From: Paguma larvata
Lineage: Eukaryota; Chordata; Mammalia; Carnivora; Viverridae
Direction of reading: 5' to 3'
Assembly (NCBI GenBank): GCA_030068075.1
Contig: CM057826.1
Coordinates: 60,857,312 to 60,921,311, forward strand
DNA length: 64,000 nucleotides
The notes beneath the pieces are model-generated. The model had not been told where the DNA came from, did not search any database, and worked only from the letters and a program-made list of their open reading frames with translations. The position numbers and the translations under genes are program-made. The stretch's first letter is position 1, and each line of letters begins with the position of its first letter. Shown in pieces: positions 11,431 through 21,931 of the stretch.

Positions 11431-11877
11431 AACAGAGAGCTTGCCACTCTGCCGTGCACTGGGGGATGTGATCCCATGCTGTCCACAGATGTCCACAGAG
11501 CCAGCCCTGGGGATACGTGGAAGCAGGAGATTCACACTAAGGTAGAAGAATTGATTTCATGGGTGCCACGGAGCACCCATGTGACACTAAAGGACACAGA
11601 CTCACCCAGGGGAAAATTATTTCCCTTTATGATTTTCCTCCAATTCTTCTCCTTAGATCATGGAAAAGGGTTTGGTGAGATGGCTTGCCTAGCTAACTCC
11701 TTTCTGAGCAATTGCTAAGCCTCTTTGTAACAGTTCTGGCAAACATGAGCATGATGCTAGCATTTAATAACAATTTTATGTGTTTTAGTGCATTCATTTG
11801 TGCAATTCCCTCTGTCAGCATAAAATGATCTTGGTTTTCCAACTGGGGTAATGATACAAAGCTTCACATAAAACTAG
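11431..11877. other. Unassigned DNA
   Basis: No gene. The AT-rich part from about 11710 may be a decayed old SINE or part of element A's neighbourhood, but no family is clear. Confidence 0.45.
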
Positions 11878-12118
11878 TGAACTGATTTTTAAAATTTTCT
11901 AATGTTTTAATTTGTTTTTGAGGGAGGGGCAGCACACAAGCGAGGGAGGAGCAGAGAGGGAGAGAGACACAGAGTCAGAAGCAGGCTCCAGGCTCTGAAC
12001 TGTGAGCTGGAGCCCGAGGTGGGGCTTGAACTCGTGCACTGCGAGACCGTGACCTGAGCCAAAGTCAGACGCTTAACTGACGGAGCCACTCAAACGCCCC
12101 ATGAATTGATTTTTAAAA
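11878..12118 (-). mobile_element. CAN-SINE, antisense, with target duplication
   Basis: Element at about 11895-12101, ending in 'gagccactcaaacgcccc'. The 17-bp duplication 'tgaactgatttttaaaa' / 'tgaattgatttttaaaa' at 11878-11894 and 12102-12118 differs by one base. Confidence 0.94.
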
Positions 12119-12350
12119 ATTATCAGGGGCGCCTGGGTGGCTCAGTCGGTTAAACAGCCAACCTCGGCTCAGGTGACCATCTCGCGTTCTGTGAGTTCGA
12201 GTTCCGCGTCGGGCCCTGTGCTGACAGCTCAGAGCCTGGAGCCTGCTACGGATTCTGTGTCTTCCTCTCTCTCTGCCCCTCCCCAGCTCTCACTGTCTCT
12301 GTTTCTCTAAAAAATAAATAAACATTAAAAAACACTTTTTAAAATTATCA
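12110..12350 (+). mobile_element. CAN-SINE, sense, inserted beside the previous one
   Basis: Element at 12126-12335 starting 'ggggcgcctgggtggctcag' and ending 'aaataaataaacatt' plus A run. Its target duplication 'tttttaaaaattatcag' (12110-12125, again at about 12336-12350 with one A missing) overlaps the 3' copy of its neighbour's duplication, so it landed in or beside that A/T-rich site. Confidence 0.94.
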
Positions 12351-13059
12351 AGGGCCTACTCTTCGGTGTATGCAGGATACGATCACGCAACAAACATTAT
12401 GAAAGTGATCATTGAAAAACAGATGTCAGGGAAAACCCCAGTGCAAAGAAAGAAACCCTGACCGGGGGAATTAGAACAGGAGTAGGAGAAGCAACCCCAG
12501 CTGCACACCCCACTGACGAAAGGTCTCCTAACACCGATCCGTGAAAAGCCCAGGGAAGATTCAGTGAAACCACCAGCTCTTTGAAAACTTTTGAAACAAC
12601 TGGCTATTTTGAAAAACAGCCCGTCTATGGTACAGCTGATTGTTTGGATAGCAAGAGATGTGTGTCACCCACAGAAAACTTCTGGTAAATGTTACCGCCG
12701 GCTTTCTAAAAGCACCGGGTAACAGTAACTGGTGGTTTTCGAAATAACGGGCTGTGCTACAGGCACGGGGAAACCCAAGTCAGGAGAGCTATATAGAGAA
12801 AGCCGATAGCAGTGGTCAGGAAGTCCCAGATGGGGGAATTGGATGACACTCTGTGTTTCCATCATGAGTACATCCCACACTGTGTAATCTCAGCGGGGGG
12901 ACCAACAAAGAGATACACGCACGCACACACACACACACAGAGACACAAACACACACACTCCATATATGATATTGAGAGATATATATTACATTTTGGAAAC
13001 AGTTTGGAGAGGGGGGAACGATGTCGTATCTTCCATAGAGACGATAGACTCAAACGTTT
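12351..13059. other. Unassigned DNA with a CA repeat
   Basis: A short CA-rich microsatellite lies at about 12917-12958. The rest shows no gene or confident repeat. Confidence 0.5.
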
Positions 13060-13206
13060 GTGCGGTCCCGATGGAGAATGCGCGTAGTTGCGAGCACTGA
13101 GTGTTCTACGTGAGCGACGAATCCCGAAATTCTACCTCCCGGAACCAATCTTACCGTATATGTTAACTAACTAGAACCGAACTGAAAACTTGAAATTAAA
13201 AAATAA
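13060..13206 (+). mobile_element. Carnivore L1 3' terminus
   Basis: 'gcgagcactgagtgttc', 'aattctacctcccgg', 'atgttaactaactagaac' and a final 'aaattaaaaaataaatg' match the terminal ~150 bases of carnivore L1s. Several positions read C or G, forming CpGs, where I remember A or T in the family. Confidence 0.75.
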
Positions 13207-13895
13207 ATGAATCTGGAAAATCATAATGAAAAAAAGAAGGCATGGGACAAAGCCAAAATCAGCGAGGGAGGCAAACAGGAACTCGGGGGAACCGGGGTCA
13301 CGGTCCGATCGTTAAAAAAAATAATGCATGCTGTAAGTGTGCCGTCAAGTCTTCCTGCACGCGTGGGTAAGTGAATAGCGAGTACTGAGCTGCTTCGGGG
13401 GAATTTAGCTGATCTTCAGTTCATGCAATGAAAGAAGGGCAAGGAATCACTGATTCGTGGGCGTGTCTGTTTCCGTGACTTGGCCGTGTGTCTCTACTCA
13501 CGGCCTACTTGGTTTTCACCTTTGACTGACTCTAGACACCTAGTCCTTAAAAGTAGTCCGAGAATGTTTCATGGAAAAAAGACTCCCACTCCAAGAAGTT
13601 CTGAAAAATCTCAGGTTTGGCTACCATGAAAGGTGCCTTTTAAATTGTGGGACTTCTCAGAAATCCCTAACGATTTCCCAAACCCACTGCACTCTTTTGA
13701 TTGAGGAGTGCCTCCCTGACAAGGGTCCCAGGGTAAACAATTTCATAAATGAAAAGTCACAGCTCCTAAAGGGCTTGCCTGCATTCTCCTCGGGTCTCCT
13801 AATCAACTGTCAACTCCCCTTTGGCAAAGCCGAAGCCTCGGGTTTGTCCAGAATGGCGTGCCGGGACCAGGAGCAGGACATCATGGCCGACCTGT
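13207..13895. other. Unassigned DNA
   Basis: No repeat assigned. A 148-codon frame at 13571-14017 (+) has no recognised domain and runs into the MIR downstream, so I do not call it a gene. Confidence 0.45.
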
Positions 13896-13899
13896 TAAT

Positions 13900-14030
13900 G
13901 TCCACCGATGTGTCCACGATTCTTCCTCCCGTGTTCATTCACCGAGCCTCACGCAAACGAGACACACGTTCTCACTGCCATTTTACCGGTAAGAAGATGG
14001 AGGCTCAGGGAAATTAAGAAGGAACCGTCA
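13900..14030 (-). repeat. MIR SINE fragment
   Basis: 'gccattttaccggtaag' and 'gatggaggctcaggg' are the reverse-complement MIR core blocks. Confidence 0.5.
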
Positions 14031-14034
14031 TCTT

Positions 14035-15360
14035 TCTTGTTGCGGCAAAAATATACACGACACTTACCATTTTAACCATTTTTAAGTGTACGATTCGGTG
14101 GCGGTGTCTTTACAACGCCGTGCAACGACCTCCACTGTCCACTTCCAGAACTCCACATCTGAAATAGAAACTCTCTACCTATTAAATAATAGCCCCCCGT
14201 TCCCATCCCTTCCCCAGCATCTGATAACTTCTACTCTGCTTTCTGTCTCTAGGAATTCAATTCTTCTGTGGACCTCATGTAGGTGGAATTGCACAATATT
14301 GGTCCTTTTGCGTCGGCTTCTTCCACTTAGCATAATGTCGCCAAATTTTACCCATGTTGCAGCACGTCAGAGTCTCCTTCCTTTGTAACAGCTGAATAAC
14401 CCGTTGTAGTATGTACCACGTCGTGTATCCACTCATCTCATCACAGACCCTTTGCGTTGTTTCTATCTTTTGGCTACGGTGAAGGGTGCTGCTATGAACT
14501 TCAGTTCCCAAGTATGTGTTGACGCCCCTGCTTTGCATTCTTTGGAGTATATTCCTAGGAGTGAAATCGCTGAACCCCATGTTTAATTTTTTGGGGAACT
14601 GCCAAATTGCTCTCCAGAGTGGCCATGCCATTTTATGTTCCCAACAGCAAAGAACTGTTCCTGTTTTTCTACATCCTTGCCAACGCTTTTTATTTTCTGT
14701 TTTCTTTTGTTTTAAATTTTTAAAATTATGTGCCATCCTAATGGGTGTGACGCGAGACCTTATTGCAGTTTCGATTTGCATTTCCCTGACGTCGAGTTGA
14801 GCGTCTTTTCGTGTGCTGGTTGGCCATTTGCGTATCTTCTCTGGAGAAATGTCTGTTCGAGTTCTTTGCTCATTATTGAGTTGGGTCGTTTGTTTTTTAG
14901 TTGTTGAGTTGTAGGTGCTCTTTATATATTCTAAATATTAATCTTTTACCAGATATCACTTTCTCCCTTTCTAGGAGTCGTCTTTTCATAATCTTGATGG
15001 TGTCCTTCGATGTACAAAAGTTTTTTAATTTTGACGCAGTCCAATCTATCCAGTTTTTCTGTTGTTGCTTGTGCTTCCGGTGTTGTCTGTCAAACCACTG
15101 TCAAATCCAGGGTCATGAGAGTCTACACCTGTGTTTTCTTCTGACTTTCAGCCTGGAAGTTTCGGCCAGCCTTTCAGCCATTTTGAATTAAATTTTGCCC
15201 CGTATTATGTGGTAAGGGCCCAACTTCATGGTTTTGCATAGGGATTTCCGGTTTTCCCAGAACGCTTTGTGGATAACAGCTCCCCCATTGTGCAGTTCTG
15301 GCACCCTGGTAGAAAATTAATTGACCGTATATGCGAGTATCCTGTTGATTTTTGAGACCC
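14035..15360 (-). mobile_element. L1 LINE, antisense (~1.3 kb of 3' portion)
   Basis: This is the reverse complement of an old L1 3' UTR and ORF2 end. Blocks include 'cttaccattttaacc', 'cacttagcataatgtcg', 'gctgctatgaacttcag', 'ggggaactgccaaattgc', 'atttgcatttccctgacg', 'gagttctttgctcatt' and 'cagtccaatctatccag', in the expected reverse order. Frames are broken and no intact domain exists. CpGs are unusually frequent for an old repeat. Confidence 0.92.
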
Positions 15361-15464
15361 TGGAGTAATAATGGGCATGGTGTCGGGTGTTTTCACGGGG
15401 CAATAACGCGTCCAAGGTCACACAGGGGCCAGATGACTATGATAAAACAGGAACAACTGAGATC

Positions 15465-15655
15465 TACCTAACACTTGTTCCGTGCCAGCCGGGCTGCCGA
15501 GGGCTCTTCCATGCCTGTTCTCAGCGAATGTTTCTGACAACCCTACTACCTTCGTTTTACAGATAAGAAGACAGACTCTCAGAGAAGCAAAGTTACCTGT
15601 CCAAGATCAAACAGCAGGGAGAAGCAGAGGCTGATCGCAAAGCCCGTGCTGGTAT
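15465..15655 (-). repeat. MIR SINE
   Basis: Reverse-complement MIR: 'ctaacacttgttccgtgcc', 'cgttttacagataagaag', 'acagactctcagagaag', 'ccaagatcaaacagcag'. Confidence 0.75.
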
Positions 15656-16828
15656 CCACTGGGTTGCCCTGTCTTGTCCCTGGGCCCCCTGACTACCAGC
15701 CATTGTTGGGCCGTTTAATGGAGACGAATGGAAATACACGTGGCTTCCACTGGTGTTCAGTCCTGCTGACGCCCCATCAGGGCCGAGTCCATAATTTACA
15801 GGGCCCAGTGCAAAATAAACATGCAAGGCTCTTCTTCAAAGAGCAGAGAAAAGCGTTTCCTTTTCTCCCACAAACTCTCTCTCAAAACACCAAGGCGATT
15901 TTTATTTACTGTTTAATGCCGTGGTCGCTTGGGCAAGGACAGAATTGTAGAGTGAGGGCAGACCCTAGGAAATGCCGGGAGCCCTTCCCTGCATCTCATC
16001 CAAGGGGCCGCACGCATCTGACCTCAGGCCCTCTACTGTGCCCAGGACCCTGCCAGGTGCAAGGGCGGCGGCGGTCACCGAGTGGAGCAGGAAGTAGGCG
16101 GCCAAGAATCCACTCCGGGGCGGCAAAGGGAGGTGGGACCAGGTGTGAGTTGAGATGCCAAGTCTCCAGGACGGGTTTCGTCGTACTGTCAGACCTCCCC
16201 GACAAAGCACCAACTCCAAACTCCAATGATTAAGAAATTGCAAAGCAGTGGCCACAGGGCCTTAAACCTAAGCTGTAAACACATCTATGAAGCCGATCTT
16301 GGTCCCGTAAACGCAGTGGCTGTTTCTTTAGTGGAAACACAGGAAATGTAATTCCTCCATTTCTCTTGTTCCCATGTTCCAAAGGAGACCGATTGTCCCA
16401 GGCTCCGGTGTCACCACCTCCGGCGGCCCTTTACCCGAGGAACACTTCCATCCTGGGGTTCAAAGGACTCCACTACTTCGATGTCGGGGCCACACCACGC
16501 CGGGACGTAAACAGGAAATCAAAGCTGTTTTTCTCCCAACGACGTACAGCTAGGACCTCGATTCCTCTGCCTTTGGAAATGAGGCCCCCTAGGTCAGCCG
16601 AGGAGCACTCGTCTCCATATACAGGTGGGGGACTGGGAGCCTGCAGGCGTCTCCCATCATCCTACGGTGGGGAGCTGAAGGGTTGACTACTTCTTTCTTC
16701 CCAAAGGACAGAGGGCCAGCAAAGGCGTCAGACTCAGGTTCAGAGCCCCGACTGGCCGTGCAAACCTGGCTCCTCCCCTTGGAAAATGGGGTGGTAACCC
16801 CACCACAGAGGCTTCCTGTGACCATGGG
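15656..16828. other. Unassigned DNA, possible old repeat at 15775-15860
   Basis: 'catttaacagggccc'-type sequence ('aatttacagggcccagtg') at about 15790 resembles a common old interspersed repeat whose family I cannot name. The rest, including a 195-codon open frame from 15646, has no recognised gene. Confidence 0.45.
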
Positions 16829-17026
16829 GAAGAAAAACGATTCAATTTTTTTAATGTTTATTTATTTTTGAGAGAGAGGGAGACACAGAATCCGAAGCAG
16901 GCTCCAGGCTCTGAGCTGTCAGCACGGAGCCCGACGCGGGGCTCAAATCCACGAACCGTGAGATTATAACCTGAGCCAAAGTTGGACGCTTAACTGACTG
17001 AGCTGCCCAGGCACCCGAAGAAAAAC
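16829..17026 (-). mobile_element. CAN-SINE, antisense, with target duplication
   Basis: Element at 16839-17016, from 'tttttttaatgtttattt' to 'gagctgcccaggcaccc'. The duplication 'gaagaaaaac' is exact at 16829-16838 and 17017-17026. It is slightly short because the CT-rich part is reduced. Confidence 0.95.
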
Positions 17027-17255
17027 TAGATAGAGGCTGTCGCTCATGGCATAAACGTTTGTTATTAGGATGATTCTGCTTCATTTAGCAAAGACCGACC
17101 TGCTTGCTCCTCATTGCTGGCGGAGCACAGTACCAGGCACGGGAGTCGATTAGAACGAAGATGAATCTGATGGGGCCAGTCCTCCCCTCTTGAAGTCCTG
17201 GAGACCCTGATGAGGCCCTGGAGGCCAAACCCAGCTGTCATGGGATTTACAGTGT
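17027..17255. other. Unassigned DNA
   Basis: Nothing recognised. Confidence 0.5.
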
Positions 17256-17365
17256 GCACGTGTGTGAGCCCTACACTGTTACCGTCCCCATCTTCCAGAC
17301 AAGACAGCTAAAGCTTCTAGAAGGTTACTGACTTTCCTAAAATCGTGCGACCAAGTGAGAACTCA
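17256..17365 (-). repeat. MIR SINE fragment
   Basis: 'accgtccccatcttcc', 'gacaagacagctaaagc' and 'cgtgcgaccaagtgag' follow the reverse-complement MIR core order. Confidence 0.55.
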
Positions 17366-17761
17366 GCCCCCCAGGACTTACCTTGTATCATGGGATCTTG
17401 GGAGGCCATTTCACCTCTCTCTCCCGTAACATGGGAGGCAACGAGGGGCCTTCGGGAACTATTGAGATGATCAATATGGAAGAAGCTGACAGACGCTCGT
17501 TGCACAGGGAGGGCTTGAAGCCGTTCCCAGCCTGCTCCGCCCCTCCCCGGCCACCCCGCCTCCTCCCATCCGCGACTTGACAGAAAGAGCACGTCCGACT
17601 CTGCAGATGCCACCTCATTCCTCCATGCAAGAAGACGAGGATTCTTCCACAAAAGGAGGCGTTTGAGTCTTCCAACTCGATTCTCCAAGACAGAAGCAAG
17701 GAGGGGGCGGAGGGGGCCATTCTCCAGGAAAACATGCTGTGCTCTTCCTTCTACTTTCTTT
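17366..17761. other. Unassigned GC-rich DNA
   Basis: No gene recognised. Overlapping frames on both strands of up to 123 codons. Confidence 0.5.
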
Positions 17762-17995
17762 TCTTTTTAAAAATTTTTTTTAAGTTTATTCATTTTTGAG
17801 AGAGAGAGAGAGAGACAGAGTACAAGCAGGGGAGGGGCAGAGAGAGAGGGAGACACGGAATCCGAAGCAGGCTCCAAGCTCTGAGCCATCAGCACAGAAC
17901 CCAACACGGGGCTCGAACCCATGAACCGTGAGGTCATGACCTGAGCTGAAATCGAGAGTCGGACGCTCAACCAACCGAGCCACCCAGGTGCCCCT
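17762..17995 (-). mobile_element. CAN-SINE, antisense
   Basis: It runs from a T-rich tail complement through 'gagagagagagagagacag' and 'ggctcgaacccatgaac' to 'gagccacccaggtgcccc'. No convincing target duplication is visible. Confidence 0.93.
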
Positions 17996-18181
17996 GCCAT
18001 CCACTGTCTATCACGGTTAACTTGCTGTGTATGTATCCCCTCTGTTGGCTCTGGGGTTCAAGACCCTGACATGACCCACGTTGCCACGACCAATTTCCTT
18101 CCTTCTTGCCTCCCGTTCAATCAGCGCACAATCAACAAACAATGTTCAAGTGCATCCGGCTCTGGGCGTGAGGGGTGCTCA

Positions 18182-18280
18182 TTGGATGATGACGATAAAG
18201 ATGATGACGATGCGTTTACTGATAATAAGGCGAAGAAAAGGGAGGAAGAGGCTGGAGGGGAGTGAGGAGGAGGAGGAGAA
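18182..18280. repeat. GAT/GAG-rich purine tract
   Basis: 'gatgatgacgataaag' and its neighbours grade into a GAGGAGGAGG run, a low-complexity purine stretch. The short acidic frames across it reflect composition only. Confidence 0.7.
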
Positions 18281-18425
18281 GTGCTAATGTTTGTTCGGCG
18301 CCCGCTTCATGCCAAACCTGTGGCATCCGTGTTCCCTCCAGCCCTCCTCGAATCTGTGACACGGCTGTTACTGTCTTCATTTTACAAACGAGGAAACTGA
18401 GGGTCTGAAGAGGCAGGCCTCCGGG
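18281..18425 (-). repeat. MIR SINE
   Basis: 'cttcatgccaaacctg', 'cttcattttacaaacgag' and 'gaaactgagggtctgaag' mark a reverse-complement MIR. Confidence 0.75.
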
Positions 18426-18539
18426 AAAGAGCATGCGAGCTGAGACCTCATGCCGGGCACGTCTGGTTCTAAAGATACACCCTCTTTGCTCAGAGACTCC
18501 AGACACGACAATAGGTAGAGACCGCGGTAGTGCGTGGGG

Positions 18540-18600
18540 AACATATTGGTTGGTACCCAGTAGGTGCTCAATAAATCCTCCTCGAATCGAATCGTATTGA
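18540..18600 (+). repeat. MIR/L2 terminal fragment
   Basis: 'acccagtaggtgctcaat' plus 'aaatcctcctcgaatc' is the typical 3' end of MIR or L2 in sense orientation. Confidence 0.5.
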
Positions 18601-18764
18601 GTTGGTTTACAGTTGGCATCCGAGACCGGGCTAGACCCTTTCCGGCGCGTCCCTGGGAGTCCAGCGCTGGCAGGGAAGGGCAGAGGTGGGCCTCGCGGCC
18701 CCCAGACCCGGCCAAAGGGCAGCCCTGACGCCTCCCACCCGGACAGAGCATCCTTTGTTTATTG

Positions 18765-18990
18765 TGCCTCCACATCTTACCCGGTAATTAGCATTGGCAG
18801 CTTCATATTGGGCTTTTGTTTTCATAATTCATTTGGCTATGATGACATAATAAAAGGAATATTGATTCAATCCCAGCTCCTCTTGGCCAGAGGCCCACAT
18901 CAACCAATAAAAAAGAATTGCTAATTGCAGAGAGCGCTTGCCCAGCTGAGGCATTAGAGCAGGCCCTTTTGATAGCGGGCGGAGGGCGGG
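18765..18990. promoter_or_regulatory. Candidate conserved element B1
   Basis: A repeat-free AT-rich island with TAATTA (18785-18790), 'ttcataattcatttgg', 'ggaatattgattcaat', AACCAATAAA (18902-18911) and GCTAATTGC (from 18920), bounded by GC-rich DNA from about 18975. Homeodomain-type and CCAAT-type motifs cluster. There is no open frame of note. Regulatory role is inferred from texture only. Confidence 0.45.
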
Positions 18991-19164
18991 CAGCTCGGCC
19001 GCTGAGGCCCCCCTCCCCCGGCGCTGGCACCCGGCACCTTTCTGGGCGCAGGGCCCCAGCCTCCCGTGAGGCCAAATCCAGCTTCCCCACAGTATCGGGG
19101 AGAAGAGCAAGCAGGGCCGCCAGGGCGGAGCCCCGGGAAGGCAAATCCTCCCCAGGCCTGTTGA
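18991..19164. other. GC-rich spacer between B1 and B2
   Basis: GC-rich with several CpGs, no repeat or exon recognised. It may be part of the same regulatory block. Confidence 0.4.
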
Positions 19165-19475
19165 CAGATGTGGTATCAAATGAATTGTTCCCTGCTTAGA
19201 CACGACTTTGATATTTATTGGTTCAAATTGCTCGACTGACTCAGCCTTGCGTAAGTCTCCCTGGTCCGTTTTAATCTTGACGTTTTGGGAAGCCACACTG
19301 ATGTGGGTAATGACTGGGTTTACCTGGGATCAAAATGAGAAGGGAGAAGGTGGGGGTCTGGCATAATTATAGTGGGGCGATGTATATTTTGGTGTAATCT
19401 GGAAAGGCGATTTACGAGGCCGATAAAAATGATAATGTGCTCTGAGCGGAGCCAAGACGGATTAACTGCAACAGA
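19165..19475. promoter_or_regulatory. Candidate conserved element B2
   Basis: It contains the 18-mer CTTTGATATTTATTGGTT (19206-19223; TCF/LEF-like plus CCAAT-type in reverse), an AP-1 consensus TGACTCA (19237-19243), 'gcataattatagtgg' (from 19361), and 'aaaaatgataatgtgc' (from about 19424). No repeat signature. The strongest candidate enhancer in the window, with conservation untested. Confidence 0.45.
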
Positions 19476-19734
19476 GCTTTCTTTGCAGGAAGTGAAGGGG
19501 GTGGGGGGGGGGGGAGCTGTTTATTAGACAAATAGTTGTGCGGGATCCATTTTTTTTTTCGCGTCTCTTCTGAAATTACCGAGATAAGGCGCACTGGTAT
19601 ACGGAGCGCGGTCCTCCTTCGGTTACTATTAACTAGGATTTCTGTTTCCGGAGGGTGGGATGTGTGTAATGAAGACCAGAGATGACGGGAGCAGGGAAGG
19701 GGATCCCCCCACCCCCACCCCCGCTCTATCTTTA
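19476..19734. other. Unassigned DNA with G and T runs
   Basis: A G run lies at about 19499-19514 and a T run at 19550-19559. It continues the B2 neighbourhood and has no gene. Confidence 0.45.
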
Positions 19735-19890
19735 GAATCAAAGTGCAGCCCCAGCTGATTTAGTTAAGCCCGGCCGGAACAAGGATTCTCGGTTCCGCGA
19801 GGAAGCTTATATAACTTCCTGGGAGGTCTCCTCCCCACTGGTTCATGGTTTGCTGACCCAACTGTAAATGAATCAGAGACGTTTAGAGTC
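19735..19890. promoter_or_regulatory. Candidate conserved element B3
   Basis: Repeat-free island with 'ctgatttagttaagcc', an AGGAAG...CTTCCT inverted repeat flanking a TATATAA-containing centre (about 19800-19820), and 'aactgtaaatgaatcag'. It could be part of a larger enhancer cluster with B1/B2. Nothing shows transcription starts here. Confidence 0.3.
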
Positions 19891-20373
19891 TGTCCCTCTG
19901 AACTGGGGCCTCGTCATCTCGGAGGAAAAGAGAAGGAGAGGAAGAACTCAAGCCTTTGCCAGACTCAAGATGGAGGAAGGTCGTGATGGGGGGGGGTGTT
20001 TCCTTGAACTGGATTCTCCGCCCTCTCTCCCAACGTGCCCCTCACCCCACCTCCGGGAGGGCCCACTGCCAGGCCCGTCTCCTCCCCAGGGAGGGCACAG
20101 GATATGAGCGACAAGGAGCCCCTGTCAACAAGTTTCACGTGGAATCACCTCCGGCCTATGCACGTCCATCAGCCAGAGAATGCGGTACCTGGGCTCTCCG
20201 TGTGCTTCCACACTAGTCTCAAGTGTGCAGCCTCGGGTCTCCCTGGAATCCAGTCTCGCGGACAGTTGAAAATTGAAAGAATTTTCAAGAGGGGACCTTC
20301 TTTCTCTTCTCCCAGACTCTGAAGGAAATTCGAATTTTTTAGAGAAAAATGCTTTCTCTAAAGGCATCATTGT
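19891..20373. other. Unassigned DNA
   Basis: Purine-rich start, then mixed composition. No gene or repeat recognised; frames of 79-95 codons overlap each other. Confidence 0.5.
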
Positions 20374-20614
20374 AAGTCCCCCAGGGGGGCGCCTGGGTGG
20401 CTCAGTTGGTTAAGCGGCCGACTTCGGCTCAGGTCACGATCTCGAGGTCTGTGAGTTTGAGCCCCTCGTCGGGCTCTGTGCTGATGGCTCAGAGCCTGGA
20501 GCCTGCTTCGGATTCTGTATCTCCCTCTCTCTCTGCCCTTCCCCTGTTCATACTCTGTCTCTATGTCTCTCAAAAATAAATAAACATTAAAAAAAAAAAA
20601 AAGTCCCCCAGGGG
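20374..20614 (+). mobile_element. CAN-SINE, with exact 14-bp target duplication
   Basis: Element at 20388-20600 with a clean head, 'ggttaagcggccgac', and tail 'aaaaataaataaacatt'. The duplication 'aagtcccccagggg' is at 20374-20387 and 20601-20614. The clean ends and exact duplication suggest a young insertion. Confidence 0.97.
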
Positions 20615-20839
20615 TGGCATTGGGGAAAGCCGGGGACAGTATAAGCTTGTCAGTTGCCTTTCATCCTCCCTTCTGACCTTGACAGAGCAATCACAGCCCT
20701 CCTTCCCATGAGACCAAGTATGGTTCTGGAAAACCGGACAGAACAGAATGTTCCCCGCACCCGCATCGACCCATGGGAGCTGGCCAGAGGCAAACTCTCC
20801 TCCTCATCCCCGCCAAAAGTCATGAGGTGACTCCCTGGT

Positions 20840-21010
20840 AGCTGGTACCTGCGCCTGGCATCGCGTCAGACACCTGACATGTTGTTCCACCTGACCCGTC
20901 ACCCCTGAGGAGGATTCGCCTTGGTTTGTTGATGAGGAAACTAAGGCACTGAGAGGTACAATAACTCGTCTGAGATCACACAGGCAGCACGCGGTAAAGC
21001 TGGAATTCAT
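20840..21010 (-). repeat. MIR SINE
   Basis: 'gttgatgaggaaacta', 'aggcactgagaggtac', 'gatcacacaggcagc' and 'ggtaaagctggaattc' form a clear reverse-complement MIR. Confidence 0.8.
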
Positions 21011-21147
21011 ACGCAAGCCGGCCATTGGTTTCAGTTCACGGATACCAACCCTCCGTCCCCCAAGGGGTCTCAGGCCTAAGTCAGCGCTGGGTGCTGTGGG
21101 ATGCCAGCCTTCCACGTGGAAGGAATAGGAAGGAATGTGATGGATGG

Positions 21148-21497
21148 AATACTCCACGGCAATGAGAAAGAATGGAATCCAGCCATGTGTGGCCACATGG
21201 ATGGAACTGGAGGGTATTATGCTGAGTGAAATAAGTCAGTCAGAGAAAGACGGATACCATGTGTTTCCACGCATAGGTGGATCTTGGGAAACTTAACAGA
21301 ACACCACGGGGGAGGGGAAGGGGAAAAAAGGTTAGAGAGAGGAAGGGAGGCAAAAGCAGAAGAGACTCTTAAATATTGAGAACAAACTGAGGGTTTATGG
21401 GGGGGCGGGAAGAGGGGAGAGTGGGTGACGGGCACCGAGGAGGGCACTTGTTGGGACGAGCACTGGGGGTTGTATGGAAACCAATGTGACCATAAAT
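21148..21497 (+). mobile_element. Felid-type L1 3' end (5'-truncated)
   Basis: Same element as at 5726-6088: 'ggatggaactggagggtat', 'gtgaaataagtcagtcag', 'gggcacttgttgggacgag', 'tgtatggaaaccaatgtg'. It starts at nearly the same internal point and is followed directly by a SINE inserted into its end. Confidence 0.93.
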
Positions 21498-21744
21498 TCT
21501 ATTTTTTCTTTTTCTTTTTTTTTTTTTAATTTTTTTAGTGTATATTTATTTTTGAGAGAGAGACAGAGCAGGAGCAGGGGAGGGGCAGAGAAAGAGGGAG
21601 ACACAGAATCTAAACAGGCTCCAAACTCTGAGCCGTCAGCACAGAGCCCGACACGGGGCTCGAACCCACAAACCGTGAGATCGTGACCGGAGTCGAAGTC
21701 GGCCACTCAACCGACGGAGCCACCCAGGCGTCCCCTATTTTTTT
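21498..21744 (-). mobile_element. CAN-SINE, antisense, in the end of an L1
   Basis: Element at about 21508-21735, ending 'gagccacccaggcgtcccc'. The probable duplication 'tctatttttt' / 'cctatttttt' flanks it. It sits at the 3' terminus of the felid L1 remnant. Confidence 0.92.
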
Positions 21745-21765
21745 AAAAAAAGGAAGAAATGGGAT

Positions 21766-21889
21766 GGGGCATCTGGGTGGCTCCGTCGGTTAAGTGTCTG
21801 CCTCTTGACTTCGACTCAGGTCCTGATCTCACAGTTTGTGAGATCGAACCACACGTCGGGTTCTGCACTGACAGGGCACAGCCTGGTTG

Positions 21890-21931
<42 letters not shown>

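Noticed and set aside
10804..11718. Long open frames rich in His, Asp-Gly or Met-Val (206-271 codons)
   Set aside because: They are translations of the GATGGT minisatellite in different frames. Triplet repeats without stops keep every frame open.
15646..16233. 195-codon plus-strand open frame
   Set aside because: It begins in the tail of a MIR and has no recognisable protein features.
19800..19820. TATATAA inside an AGGAAG/CTTCCT inverted repeat as a core promoter or hairpin RNA
   Set aside because: The stem is only 6 bp with an AT-rich loop, too short for a precursor RNA, and no downstream exon is visible.
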